Origin: Candidatus Bathyarchaeota archaeon BA1
GTDB lineage: Archaea > Thermoproteota > Bathyarchaeia > Bathyarchaeales > Bathyarchaeaceae
Direction: 5' to 3'
Assembly: GCA_001399805.1 (NCBI GenBank)
Contig: LIHJ01000087.1
Span: 1-41,936 of the forward strand
DNA length: 41,936 bases
The notes beneath the pieces are model-generated. The model had not been told where the DNA came from, did not search any database, and saw only the letters and a list, made by a program, of their open reading frames with translations. The stretch's first letter is position 1, and each line of letters starts with the position of its first letter. The translations under genes and the position numbers were made by a program. This document shows positions 32,109 to 41,831 of this stretch, in pieces.

Positions 32109-32312
32109 TTAACCTTCCTGTAGCAGGTCTCTGATCTGGTTCAGCAGGGCGATGATCGCCTTGTTCTGTTTGATCATGAGGCCCTGCTGGCTCGCGAGCC
32201 TCATGGCTCTGCAGGCTATGCAGAACATGACCGTGCGCTCCTACGGATCGTATGGGCAGACGTTCCTCTTCCTAGAAAACCTACAGTAGCGCGTGTCCTG
32301 ACCTTTAGACAT
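32109..32312 (-). pseudogene. Small zinc-finger-like protein interrupted by in-frame TAG
   Basis: A 67-codon frame from ATG 32312 (MSKGQDTRYCRFSRKRNVCP) with TAG at codon 24 (just after CPYDP) and then ERTVMFCIACRAMRLASQQ and a helix LLNQIRDLLQEG. Cys at 10, 19, 31 and 34 could bind one metal. The protein reads smoothly across the stop, so it is either a nonsense-mutated gene or a readthrough product. Within the L10/L12 insertion, next to the integrase remnant on the same strand. Family unknown. Confidence 0.45.
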
Positions 32313-32599
32313 CCGTATAAACAAGCCATAGATGGATATGCACCAGATGAGGATACAAAATGAAGTGGATGTCAGGAAAGTTGCCTAACAGCGATTCTAA
32401 ACTCAGAAGGGTTGTACGTCGCAACTTGAAACGGTGAGACGACGCGAAAACAAAAAAGAGGGGAGTTGTACACCACTTAAATTTATGCCTCGACACCTTT
32501 AAGTATGAGATTAGCTAAGTTCAATGAAAGAGCTCTACTCTAAAATCTGATTCGGGAAAGTTGAAGAGCCAGAATGTTAGAAGACATGGAGGGAAAGGG
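32313..32599. other. Leader region of L12
   Basis: About 290 nt with no supported gene. TATA-like ACTTAAATTTA (about 32476) and ACCTTTAAGTA (about 32495) stand roughly 100 nt before L12, so L12 probably has its own promoter now that it is separated from L10. Confidence 0.4.
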
Positions 32600-32920
32600 A
32601 TGGAATACATATATGCTGCATTGCTCCTTCACAGGGCTGGCAAGCCCATCAGTGAGGAAAATCTGATTCACGTGCTTGACGCCGCGGGTGTCAACCCGGA
32701 CCTCATTAGGGTGAAGGCCCTCGTGGCCTCCCTTGCCGAGGTTAATATTGATGAGGCCATTAAGGCCTCACCAGCCTTCATGCCTGTGACACTAGCCCCG
32801 ACTGTGGCTCCGGCACCCCCTGAAGCCAAGCCAGCGGAGGAAAAGAAGAAGAGGGAAGAAGAGGAGGAGAGGGAGGAGGAAGAGAGAGCATTGGAGGGCC
32901 TTGGGGCCCTGTTTAGATGA
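32600..32920 (+). CDS. rpl12: 50S ribosomal protein L12 (P1, acidic stalk)
   Basis: 106 residues. Dimerisation domain [42 protein letters not shown] and VNIDEAI; hinge of Ala/Pro ([16 protein letters not shown]); a very acidic/basic low-complexity stretch; and the end EGLGALFR, where the usual archaeal terminus is GLxxLFG. It recruits elongation factors to the ribosome. ATG 32600 with GGGAAAGGG upstream. Isolated from L10 by 1.4 kb. Confidence 0.93.
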   Translation: MEYIYAALLLHRAGKPISEENLIHVLDAAGVNPDLIRVKALVASLAEVNIDEAIKASPAFMPVTLAPTVAPAPPEAKPAEEKKKREEEEEREEEERALEGLGALFR

Positions 32921-33082
32921 CGTAGCCACACCTTATAATGGTCTTCCCCATTCATTTCAATGGTTTGGTTTGAAACCTTCGTGTCTTTTAGAATATCCTC
33001 GGGAATCGTCTCCTCGCCTTTTAATTAATGTGAAGAAAGTCATTAGAGAGTGGCAAGGTGGTAATTTGGAGGAGGATTGCAC

Positions 33083-34327
33083 TTGTTCGCAACCCATATG
33101 GAGTGTTTAGAGTGCAAAAAGACGTTTAGCCTGAATGAGGTCGTCTACACATGCCCCTACTGTAGCGGCCTACTAGACGTCAAATATGATTATGAGGCTC
33201 TTGAAGTAGAGGTCAGCAAACCGAAATTGGAGGCAAGAAAAACATACAGCATGTGGCGTTACTCAGAGTTCTTACCCATTAATGTGCATGATGCGGTTAC
33301 GCTTTGGGAGGGTTTCACGCCTCTCTCTAGAGCAACTTCTTTAGAGCGCCTCGTCGGGTTTAAGAACCTCTATTTGAAATTCGAGTTTTTGTGCCCCACA
33401 GGCTCCTTCAAGGATAGGGGCTCATCGGTGTTGATCTCAAAGGCTAAGGGGTTAGGGGCAAAAGAAGTTACAATAGACTCTTCGGGAAATGCCGCTTCCT
33501 CCATATCATGCTATGCCGCAAGGGCTCAGCTTCGCTGCTTCGTCTTTGTTCCATCCTACGCCAGCACCAGCAAGCTGATCCAGATCATTGCTAATGGTGC
33601 CACCGTGTTTGCTGTAGAGGGAACAAGGAGGGATACCTATGAAATCGCGAAAAAGGCTTATGAAAATCATGGTTGGTATTATTGTGGTTTTCAAACAAAT
33701 CCCTTTGCTTCAGAGGGGCTAAAAACCATTGCTTACGAAATCTGTGAACAGCTCAACTGGAACCCCCCTGATAAGATTGTTATTCCTGTTGGAACAGCTG
33801 GCAATCTGGTTGGTTGCTGGAAGGGTCTGGAGGAACTTTATAAAATCGGCTGGATACACAAGATTCCCTCACTCGTTTGCATACAACCCGAAGGTTGCGC
33901 CCCCATCGCCAAGGCTCATAAAGGCAAAATGAAAGAAGTTACGCCGATTGATAAACCAGAAACGGTGGCGGAAGGACTGATGATAGGGTCTCCATTCAAA
34001 GGAAAGCTTGCCTTGAAGGCCCTCGAAAAAACAAGAGGGCTTGCAGAAACCGTTTCCGACAACCAAATCATTGAGGCCGGGAAACTGCTAGCTAAAAAAG
34101 AGGGGGTTTTTGTGGAACCCTCTGCTGCAGCCTCTGTCGCTGGCATAATGAAAATGGTTGAGGAAGGGCAGATGTGTAGGGATGAAACCATAGTCTGCCT
34201 GCTAACGGGCAGCGGCTTGAAAACACAAGACTTCTTCTCGAAATTCGTTGAGAAGCCAATCGCAATAAAGCCCGACATCAACGAGCTTAGAAAAGCAATT
34301 AAAAGGTTGAAGGCTTCTGGAAGATGA
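33083..34327 (+). CDS. thrC: Threonine synthase
   Basis: 414 residues. N-terminal zinc-ribbon-like MECLECKKTFSLNEVVYTCPYC is typical of archaeal ThrC. PLP-lysine motif CPTGSFKDRGSSVLIS has the Lys near residue 111. SSGNAASSISCYAAR, PVGTAGNLVGCWKGL (phosphate loop) and LLTGSGLKTQDF follow. It converts O-phosphohomoserine to threonine. TTG 33083 has GGAGGA at the right distance; ATG 33101 is the alternative. Its end overlaps the next ATG by 4 bases. Confidence 0.93.
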   Translation: MFATHMECLECKKTFSLNEVVYTCPYCSGLLDVKYDYEALEVEVSKPKLEARKTYSMWRYSEFLPINVHDAVTLWEGFTPLSRATSLERLVGFKNLYLKFEFLCPTGSFKDRGSSVLISKAKGLGAKEVTIDSSGNAASSISCYAARAQLRCFVFVPSYASTSKLIQIIANGATVFAVEGTRRDTYEIAKKAYENHGWYYCGFQTNPFASEGLKTIAYEICEQLNWNPPDKIVIPVGTAGNLVGCWKGLEELYKIGWIHKIPSLVCIQPEGCAPIAKAHKGKMKEVTPIDKPETVAEGLMIGSPFKGKLALKALEKTRGLAETVSDNQIIEAGKLLAKKEGVFVEPSAAASVAGIMKMVEEGQMCRDETIVCLLTGSGLKTQDFFSKFVEKPIAIKPDINELRKAIKRLKASGR

Positions 34328-35409
34328 AAAGGGTGAAGAAAATGCCCAGGCGACTTAGGGCACGCGAATTAGGCATCAAGATAGGGGAGATGGAAACAGG
34401 CAGGTTCAACGCCATAACAGATGTGGAGGGAGTTGGTGTGGGGCACTCAACCATAATCAGGGGTGAGGGACCCCTCGTAGTTGGAGAAGGCCCCATAAGG
34501 ACAGTAGTGACGGCAATTGTTCCGCACAGGGGCAACCTATACGAGGAGAAGGTGACGGCAGCAGTTCACGTCTACAACGCTTACGGCAAGTCCGTGGGCC
34601 TCGAGCAGGTGAGACACCTCGGCACCATCGAGACTCCAATCCTCTCCACCGACACCCTCAACGTCTGGATGGTGGCTAACGCCTTGATCGACTACATGCA
34701 CGAGGCGATGGGGGTGCGTGCACCCTCCATAAACCCAATCGTCGGGGAGACCAACGGAGGCTTCCTAAACGATTCCTATGGAAGGCATGTGAGGAAGCAA
34801 CATGTCTTCGAGGCCTTGGAAAAGGCGCTCGGACCAAACGGTAGTGGTCCTGTGGAGGAGGGAAATGTGGGCGGAGGGACCCCCATGTCGGGCTATGGAT
34901 TCAAGGGTGGAATCGGGACGGCGTCGAGGGTGGCTGACTTCTTCACGCTTGGAGTGCTTGTTCAGCTCAACCTCGGCCGGAGGGAAGACCTCATGATAGA
35001 CGGCGCCCCCGTAGGAAAGGAGCTTTCCGATATAAAGGCAACGAGCACGCCGGGCTCCAACTCCATTATGGTTTATGTGGCCACGGACTTGGACTTGACC
35101 TCGCGCCAGTTGTGGAGGGTCGCGCGGAGGGCGGTTCTGGGCTTGGCTAGGACGGGCTCCTATGGCGGATGTACCAGCGGCGACTACGTGATAGCGTTCT
35201 CCACGGGCAGAAAGAGCGTGGAAGGGCCGAGACTGGACGAATGTCAATGTCTGAATCCTGTGTTCAGGGCAACAGTTGAAGCGACCGAGGAGGCTGTAGT
35301 CAATGCTCTGTTTAAGGCAGAAACCATGGTCGGGAGGGACGGTAATACCCGCATAGGGATACCTTTAGAACGAGTGAGGGAAGTCATGGAAAAATACGGG
35401 AGACTCTAA
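34324..35409 (+). CDS. P1-family (DmpA-type) aminopeptidase/esterase
   Basis: 361 residues with DmpA/ornithine-acetyltransferase-fold motifs: NAITDVEGVGVGHSTIIRGEG, TVVTAIVPHRGNLYEEKV, NPIVGETNGGFLND, GNVGGGTPMSGYGFKGGIGTASR, and the autocleavage site in TPGSNSIMVYVATDLDL, where Ser becomes the N-terminal nucleophile of the beta chain. It removes N-terminal residues from peptides or amides; the true substrate is unknown. ATG 34324 overlaps thrC, so coupled. Confidence 0.9.
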   Translation: MKRVKKMPRRLRARELGIKIGEMETGRFNAITDVEGVGVGHSTIIRGEGPLVVGEGPIRTVVTAIVPHRGNLYEEKVTAAVHVYNAYGKSVGLEQVRHLGTIETPILSTDTLNVWMVANALIDYMHEAMGVRAPSINPIVGETNGGFLNDSYGRHVRKQHVFEALEKALGPNGSGPVEEGNVGGGTPMSGYGFKGGIGTASRVADFFTLGVLVQLNLGRREDLMIDGAPVGKELSDIKATSTPGSNSIMVYVATDLDLTSRQLWRVARRAVLGLARTGSYGGCTSGDYVIAFSTGRKSVEGPRLDECQCLNPVFRATVEATEEAVVNALFKAETMVGRDGNTRIGIPLERVREVMEKYGRL

Positions 35410-35485
35410 CGCGCAACACTTTAAATTTCTCCTTAAACTTTTAATTTGGGAAGTTATCGAGTATCATTCTACCGGAGGATGAGGG

Positions 35486-38266
35486 TTGAGGCGTTTCCCA
35501 GAAAGTGAGTATCGTGTTCCCTTCTTTGACGAGTATGGATACGTTCGAAGGCTCTGTCCAGTCTGCAACGAGTATTTCTGGACGCAAAATATAGGACAGA
35601 AGACCTGCGGGGAAGCGACCCCAGAGGGCTGTGCCCCCTACACTTTTATCAACCAACCCCCAACGCGGAGACGTTATTCTTTACGGGAGATGCGAGAGGC
35701 ATTCCTCTCCTTTTTTGAGAGATGTGGGCATGAGAGAATCAAACCGTATCCGGTAGTGGCTAGATGGAGAGACGACCTCTACTTTACCTCAGCCAGCATT
35801 GTCGACTTTCAACCCTATGTTACGAATGGAATAATTCCACCGCCGGCGAATCCACTTGTTATAAGCCAGCCCTGCATCCGATTTGTGGACATGGACAATG
35901 TTGGACCAACATTTGGTCGTCACCTAACAATCTTTGAGATGGGGGGCCATCACGCCTTCAACTATCCAGATAAGGAGGTTTATTGGAAGGACGAAACCGT
36001 ACGTTACCACCATGAGTTCCTCACGAAGGAGCTGGGGGCACCATCTGAGGAAGTCATTTACAAGGAGGGTGTGTGGTCCGGTGGTGGAAACGCGGGACCA
36101 GATGTTGAGAGTATCATACGGGGATTAGAGGTCGCAACGCTGGTGTTTATGAAGTTTAAGGTGGTCGGCGAGGAGTTCATCGAACTGCCCATACGAACCG
36201 TTGACACGGGATATGGAATCGAGCGATACACTTGGTTGTCGCAAGGGTCGGTGAGTTGCTTCCATGCGGTGTATGGGCCTGTTCTCGATGGTATCCTGAG
36301 GATGGCGGGCATGAGCGGAATTAACAATGAGTTATTGGCGAGGACCGTGGAGCTCTCCAGTCTAATGAGCTTAGAGAAAACAGCCGATACTAGGGATGCT
36401 CGGAGAAGGATCGCTGAGCAAGTGGGCATGAGCGTGGATGCGCTCAACAGGATGTTAACTCCAATTGAAAATGCCTTCGCCGTCGCAGACCACACCAAGT
36501 GCTTGGTCTTCATGCTCGCCGAGGGTGTGGTTCCCTCAAACGTGCGCGAGGGCTACCTGACTAGATTAATGATTCGCCGAACATATCGGTTACTCAGAGC
36601 ACTTGCCATTGAAGAAAAACTGTTGGACATTATTGACCTGCAGATCACCTTTTGGTCTCAGGATTTTCCGCATTTAAAGGAAATGCATGATGAGATAATA
36701 GAGATCCTTTCGGTGGAACGAAACAAGTTTAAGGAGACCCTCAAAAGGGGGGGCTCCCTTGTTAAAAGAATCACTCAAGGGTTAAAGGCAAAAGCTATCT
36801 CTCAAATTCCAACAGAAACGCTGGTGGAGCTTTACGACTCCCACGGTCTTTCACCAGAGGTGGTTAAGGAAACAGCTGAGAAGGAGAGTGTTCAGGTAAG
36901 CATACCTGAGAACTTCTATATGATGGTTGCCAAAAAGCACGTTCAAGCACCCCCACCAAAAGAAGTGGAGACCCCTAAAGGATTAGAAGCCATGGTTTCA
37001 GACCTTGCTGAAACACGGATGCTCTACTATGAAAACCCATATCTTACGGAGTTTGAAGCACGGGTTCTGCGAGTTTTAGACGATCAATTCGTGGTCCTAG
37101 AAAAAACAGCGTTCTATCCCGAGGGAGGTGGTCAACCAGCAGACCGCGGCTACCTAAGGTTTGATGGAACACGATCCGAGGTTGCCGATGTTCAGAAAAC
37201 TGGAAACGTTATTGCTCATGTGGTGAAAGGGCCTACTCCCAGGGAAGGGGACAAGGTGTTCGGTTTCATTGACTGGGATTGGAGAAGCAGCCTCATGAAG
37301 CATCACACCTCAACCCACGTTCTTATGGGTGCGGCAAGGCGCGTGCTCGGAGAGCACGTTTGGCAGGCAGGGGCTCAAAAGGGCTTTGATAAGTCCAGAA
37401 TTGACATTTCCCACTTTCAACGATTAACACTGGAGGAGATACATGAGATTGAGAGGCTGGCAAACCAGGCAGTGATGCAAAACATTCCAGTTGGAACCTC
37501 TTGGTTGCCCCGAGAGCAGGCGGAGAAACAGTATGGCTTCCGACTGTATCAGGGCGGTGTTGTGCCCGGCAGGGAGATCCGTGTCGTGAAAATCGGGGAC
37601 TGGGATGTGGAAGCCTGTGGGGGAACCCATCTAAAAAACACAGGAGAGATTGGATTCATCAAGATTGTTCACACCGAGAGGATTCAGGACGGTGTGGAAC
37701 GAATCTTGTTTAGCGCCGGGCTCCCAGCCTTAAGGGCGGTGCAGGAAAACGAAAGCCTACTTTGGAAGGTCTCGGGGGTGCTTAACGCTCCCATTGAAAA
37801 GGTTGAGAAAACCACAGAACGAATGGTTACAGAGTGGAAAGAAGCGCGACGTGAAGTAGAACGGCTTAGAAAGAGGGAGAGCGAAGCAAAAGCTAAAGAG
37901 TACTTAGCTGGGAGCAAACCAATTCATGAAGTGAAAGTCGTAATTCAGCCCGTTGAGGGAGCAATAGACGTTCGTAGCTTAATCGATATAAGTGGTTGGA
38001 TAGCTCACTCAGAACCAAATTCAGTCACCGTGCTTGGAAGCGTTATCGAAGACAATTCCAGAATTGTTGTAGCGGCTGGACCAGGCGCAATAGATGCTGG
38101 CATAAACGCGCGGGAAATAGCAAGGGAAGCGGCTTCAGTACTTGGAGGCGGTGGCAGTGGCAGACCCGACTTCGCACAGGGAGGCGGAACCCTAATTGAT
38201 AAGGTGCCAGAGGCTTTGCTTAAAGCCGAAGAAATCATAAGAAGGCAGTTAAAGGTTGAGGAATAA
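35486..38266 (+). CDS. alaS: Alanyl-tRNA synthetase, archaeal type
   Basis: 926 residues. The N-terminal archaeal extension (VPFFDEYGYVRRLCPVCNEYFWT) precedes the class II core (SFFERCGHERIKPYPVVARWRDDLYFT; EMGGHHAFNY; the motif 3 region). The editing domain has HHTSTHVLMGAA (about residue 606) and CGGTHLKNTGEIG (about 711). The C-Ala domain ends with GGGGSGRPDFAQGGG. TTG start at 35486 after GGAGGATGAGGG. A TATA-like CTTTAAATTT lies about 65 nt upstream. Confidence 0.97.
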   Translation: MRRFPESEYRVPFFDEYGYVRRLCPVCNEYFWTQNIGQKTCGEATPEGCAPYTFINQPPTRRRYSLREMREAFLSFFERCGHERIKPYPVVARWRDDLYFTSASIVDFQPYVTNGIIPPPANPLVISQPCIRFVDMDNVGPTFGRHLTIFEMGGHHAFNYPDKEVYWKDETVRYHHEFLTKELGAPSEEVIYKEGVWSGGGNAGPDVESIIRGLEVATLVFMKFKVVGEEFIELPIRTVDTGYGIERYTWLSQGSVSCFHAVYGPVLDGILRMAGMSGINNELLARTVELSSLMSLEKTADTRDARRRIAEQVGMSVDALNRMLTPIENAFAVADHTKCLVFMLAEGVVPSNVREGYLTRLMIRRTYRLLRALAIEEKLLDIIDLQITFWSQDFPHLKEMHDEIIEILSVERNKFKETLKRGGSLVKRITQGLKAKAISQIPTETLVELYDSHGLSPEVVKETAEKESVQVSIPENFYMMVAKKHVQAPPPKEVETPKGLEAMVSDLAETRMLYYENPYLTEFEARVLRVLDDQFVVLEKTAFYPEGGGQPADRGYLRFDGTRSEVADVQKTGNVIAHVVKGPTPREGDKVFGFIDWDWRSSLMKHHTSTHVLMGAARRVLGEHVWQAGAQKGFDKSRIDISHFQRLTLEEIHEIERLANQAVMQNIPVGTSWLPREQAEKQYGFRLYQGGVVPGREIRVVKIGDWDVEACGGTHLKNTGEIGFIKIVHTERIQDGVERILFSAGLPALRAVQENESLLWKVSGVLNAPIEKVEKTTERMVTEWKEARREVERLRKRESEAKAKEYLAGSKPIHEVKVVIQPVEGAIDVRSLIDISGWIAHSEPNSVTVLGSVIEDNSRIVVAAGPGAIDAGINAREIAREAASVLGGGGSGRPDFAQGGGTLIDKVPEALLKAEEIIRRQLKVEE

Positions 38267-38336
38267 CTTTAAATAGGTGTTACTGGCCATTATTTGGCGG
38301 TGCTGAAAATGAGGGATCGTTTCCTCTTTAGCTGAC

Positions 38337-38350
38337 AAAACCTTTAATAG
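38337..38350 (+). promoter_or_regulatory. Promoter (TATA region) of leuS
   Basis: AAAACCTTTAATAG about 26-39 nt before the leuS ATG, with GAGG between. It fits an archaeal TATA/BRE arrangement with a short leader. Confidence 0.4.
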
Positions 38351-38375
38351 CACCCCAGGTAATCCAGAGGTTTTT

Positions 38376-41300
38376 ATGAAACTTTTGAGGCGAATTGAAG
38401 GAAAGTGGCAGACAGCTTGGGAAAAGGCCAGAATCTTTGAGGTGAATCCAGACCCCATCAAACCCAAGTATTTCATTACCGTGGCTTACCCGTACCCCAA
38501 CTCGCCACAACACATCGGACACGGCAGAACATACACGCTGGCGGACGTTCACGCCCGCTACATGCGAATGCGTGGATACAACGTGCTCTTTCCAATGGCG
38601 TTCCACTATACGGGAACACCAGTCCTCGCAATGTCAAAGCATCTAATCACCGGGGACGAAGACCTGATCGACACCTTTTTGCGGATATACCACGTGCCCA
38701 AAGAAACGCTAAAGGTGTTTACTGAGCCCATTAACATCGCCCGATACTTTCATGAGGAGATAAAGACGGGCATGAGAGACATGGGCTACTCCATTGACTG
38801 GAGGCGCGAATTCACCACAATCGACCCCCAATATAACCGATTCATTGAGTGGCAGTTCCGAAAACTGCAGGAAGCCGGCTTCATATCGCAGGGGAGCCAC
38901 CCGGTGGGATGGTGCCCAAGCTGTGGAAACCCCGTGGGTCAACATGACACTGTTGGAGACGTGGAGCCCGAGATTGAGGAGTTCTCCATCATTAAATTTG
39001 GGTATGGCGAGTGTTTTTTGCCCGCCGCAACCCTACGACCCGAAACAGTATTCGGCGTAACGAACATGTGGCTAAACCCCAAGGCAGCGTATGTGAGAGC
39101 AAGGGTGAACAATGAACAATGGATCATCAGCAAGGAAAGCGTTGAAAAATTACAGTATCTAAGTCGCAAGGTTGACGTAACGGATACCTTTTTGGGAAAA
39201 GAACTGATAGGAAAGGAGGCTAGAAACCCGGCAACGAATGAGGGGATGCTCATCCTCCCAGCCGATTTCGTGGACCCAAAGAACGCAACTGGAGTCGTGA
39301 TGTCGGTTCCTGGACACGCCCCATACGATTACGTTGCCCTAGAAAGCCTGAGAAAAGAAGCGTTTCGGCTAAAGGAGTATGGGATAACATCGGAGGCCAT
39401 CGGCTCTGTCAAACCTATTTCCATCATCACCGTTCCCAATTACTCTGAAATTCCTGCGGCAGATGTGGTAAAGCAGATGGGCATAGAAAGCCAGCTGGAT
39501 CCCAAACTTGAGGAGGCGACAGGGGAGGTCTACAGACATGAGTTCCATAGCGGAAAAATGAGGGAAAACACAGGCATATACGCGGGTCTATCCGTGGCTG
39601 AGGCAAAGGAGATGGTCAAAAGGGACCTGGTCACGTCGGGAAAAGCCGAAACCATGTATGAGCTCATCAATAGGCCAGTGGTTTGTCGATGTGGAGCCGA
39701 GTGCATCGTAAAGATCTTTGAGGATCAATGGTTCATCAACTATGGGAAACCTGAGTGGAAAGTCTCAGCGCACCAATGCCTAGATCAAATGGAAATCTTG
39801 CCGGGAGAACTCCGGCAAGAGTTCAGGCATGTTATCGATTGGCTTCATGAGAAGGCCTGCGCTAGAAGAGCTGGGCTTGGAACCAAACTGCCATGGGACC
39901 CCAAATGGATTATAGAGTCGCTCTCCGACTCCGTCATATACATGGCGTATTACACCATCGTGAAGCACATCAAAGAATACGGAATTCAACCCAATCAATT
40001 AACTGACGCTGTCTTTGATCATCTCTTCCTCGGTGTTGGGGAACTAAATCAAGTTGCAAAGGAGGCAGACTTAAAACCAAATGTCCTAGAGCAGATGCGC
40101 AATGAGTTCTCGTGCTTTTACCCCCTGGATAGCCGCCACTCTGGTCGAGACCTAGTACCCAATCACCTCACCTTTATGATCTTCAATCACACAGCCATCT
40201 TTCCAGAGAAGTTATGGCCCCGCCAGATCGTTGTGAATGGGAGCGTGCTGATGGAAGGCCAAATAATGAGCAAGTCCCTTGGCAATATCGTACCCCTCCG
40301 AGAGGCAATCCAAATGTTTGGAGCAGACCCATTAAGGATCGCGGTGCTATCTACCGCCGAGTTGTTGCAGGATGCCGATTTTAGCTCCTCATTAGCAAGG
40401 GCAAGGTCTATGCACGAACGCTTGGAACGCTTCTATCGATTTGCCATCGAAGCCACGCAAATTGCGAAGGACATCATAGACAGTCCGTTCACGTCAATAG
40501 ATAGGTGGATGCTCAGCCGCTTACAAGAGCACATAAGGATGGCAACCGAAGCCATGGATAAGTTGATGGTTAGAAAGGCTGTTCATAGTGCCCTATACAT
40601 GCTGGATCAAGATTTCCAGTGGTATCTACGGCGGATCGCTGGTGAGAAAGAGACCCAAGAAAGGAGGGGGGCAATCGCCAAGGTTTTCAATGAGATTTTG
40701 GATGCTCAGGTTAGGATGCTTGCCCCAATAACCCCTCACATTTGTGAGGAAGTCTGGGAGAAAATGGGGAGGAAGGGCTTTATCTCTCTAGCTTCATGGC
40801 CAACATATGACAAGACAAGGGTTGACGTTAAGGCGGAAGAAAATGAGGAGTTGATCAAAAACATGCAGGGAGACACACTCAACATCATTAAGGCGACCAG
40901 GATCGCTCCGCAAAAAATCTGCTACTACGTTGCAGCGCCATGGAAATGGAAGGCCTACTTAAAATCGTTGGAAAAATCCATTTCCACCAGAATCACGCTG
41001 GCCGATCTAATGAAGGAATTGATGACGGATCCTGACCTGAAAAGGATGGCAGAAAGGGTTTCGAGATTTGCTCATCGGATAATCGAAGAGGTCAACAGGA
41101 TGGCTGAGGATAAGAAACGTAGGCGACTGCAGATTGGATCCGTGGATGAGAGCCGAGTGCTGAGGGAGGCTGAAAGCTTCTTTGAACGGGAATTCCACGC
41201 AAAGGTCTCCACTTATCTTGAAGAGGACCCGAGGTGCTATGACCCAAAGAGGAGAGCTGGATTAGCGTGTCCATATCGCCCCGCTATATACGTTGAATGA
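38376..41300 (+). CDS. leuS: Leucyl-tRNA synthetase, archaeal/eukaryal type
   Basis: 974 residues. The class I HIGH motif is NSPQHIGHGRTYTLADVHARYMRMRGYNVLFPMAFHYTGTP (key part QHIGHGRTY, about residue 43). CP1 editing domain has LRPETVFGVTNMW and VMSVPGHAPYDYVAL. Zinc-type Cys are CPSCGNPVG, and MSKSLGN (about residue 629) is KMSKS. Anticodon-binding domain starts about 700, and an archaeal C-terminal domain includes MAERVSRFAHRIIEEVNRM. ATG 38376 with GAGG 6-9 nt upstream. Confidence 0.97.
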   Translation: MKLLRRIEGKWQTAWEKARIFEVNPDPIKPKYFITVAYPYPNSPQHIGHGRTYTLADVHARYMRMRGYNVLFPMAFHYTGTPVLAMSKHLITGDEDLIDTFLRIYHVPKETLKVFTEPINIARYFHEEIKTGMRDMGYSIDWRREFTTIDPQYNRFIEWQFRKLQEAGFISQGSHPVGWCPSCGNPVGQHDTVGDVEPEIEEFSIIKFGYGECFLPAATLRPETVFGVTNMWLNPKAAYVRARVNNEQWIISKESVEKLQYLSRKVDVTDTFLGKELIGKEARNPATNEGMLILPADFVDPKNATGVVMSVPGHAPYDYVALESLRKEAFRLKEYGITSEAIGSVKPISIITVPNYSEIPAADVVKQMGIESQLDPKLEEATGEVYRHEFHSGKMRENTGIYAGLSVAEAKEMVKRDLVTSGKAETMYELINRPVVCRCGAECIVKIFEDQWFINYGKPEWKVSAHQCLDQMEILPGELRQEFRHVIDWLHEKACARRAGLGTKLPWDPKWIIESLSDSVIYMAYYTIVKHIKEYGIQPNQLTDAVFDHLFLGVGELNQVAKEADLKPNVLEQMRNEFSCFYPLDSRHSGRDLVPNHLTFMIFNHTAIFPEKLWPRQIVVNGSVLMEGQIMSKSLGNIVPLREAIQMFGADPLRIAVLSTAELLQDADFSSSLARARSMHERLERFYRFAIEATQIAKDIIDSPFTSIDRWMLSRLQEHIRMATEAMDKLMVRKAVHSALYMLDQDFQWYLRRIAGEKETQERRGAIAKVFNEILDAQVRMLAPITPHICEEVWEKMGRKGFISLASWPTYDKTRVDVKAEENEELIKNMQGDTLNIIKATRIAPQKICYYVAAPWKWKAYLKSLEKSISTRITLADLMKELMTDPDLKRMAERVSRFAHRIIEEVNRMAEDKKRRRLQIGSVDESRVLREAESFFEREFHAKVSTYLEEDPRCYDPKRRAGLACPYRPAIYVE

Positions 41301-41656
41301 CTTCCAAGGTTGGTGAACGAACCCAACCTAGCCTTAAGGGAGCATCAAAGCGCTGTTAAATTGTGGCGACAGATATCAATTGAATCGTCGACAGCGATTA
41401 ACGCTTTATAGCGTGCGCTAAGTCTTTCAGCAGGACAGGCTGGTTGTGTTTTGTGATGATGGATTTTGCGTGTATCTCCACCATCCATCGAAGGCATAAA
41501 CCCACAAAAACACAAGCACTAAATTCTGCCAGAACTACTCCAAGATGCAACCATCCTATTCTTTTCATACAACACTCAAATAAGTCTCTGTGGGGGATTA
41601 GCAACACAAGTCCGCATACTCCTCATGGAGTATGAACTAGGCGGCGAGGCCTACAC
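41301..41656. other. Intergenic, no supported gene
   Basis: About 355 nt after leuS. Open frames on both strands lack recognisable motifs and are probably chance. Confidence 0.4.
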
Positions 41657-41788
41657 ATGAAACACAAATTATCTCCAGCAGGGAATAAAGTCCTCATCAA
41701 CAAGGCGGAAAAAGTGGTGGACCTGGCCGGAGAAATGGGCAAAGGAAAATTTCAAAACAGATTGCCTGCCCTTGAAGAGATAGGTTGA
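41657..41788 (+). CDS. Possible 43-aa protein or gene scrap
   Basis: ATG 41657, Lys-rich: MKHKLSPAGNKVLINKAEKV then DLAGEMGKGKFQNRLPALEE. No family recognised. It lies just before the tRNA at the right edge. Confidence 0.25.
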   Translation: MKHKLSPAGNKVLINKAEKVVDLAGEMGKGKFQNRLPALEEIG

Positions 41789-41831
41789 ATGAAAGAATTA
41801 TATTTAGGGAATTCCATGACTATCACGGTTC

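Noticed and set aside
34457..35247. Long minus-strand frames opposite the P1 peptidase
   Set aside because: They are shadows of a clearly coding, motif-complete gene on the plus strand.
41398..41635. Short frames on both strands after leuS
   Set aside because: No motifs, no ribosome-binding site, overlapping one another.
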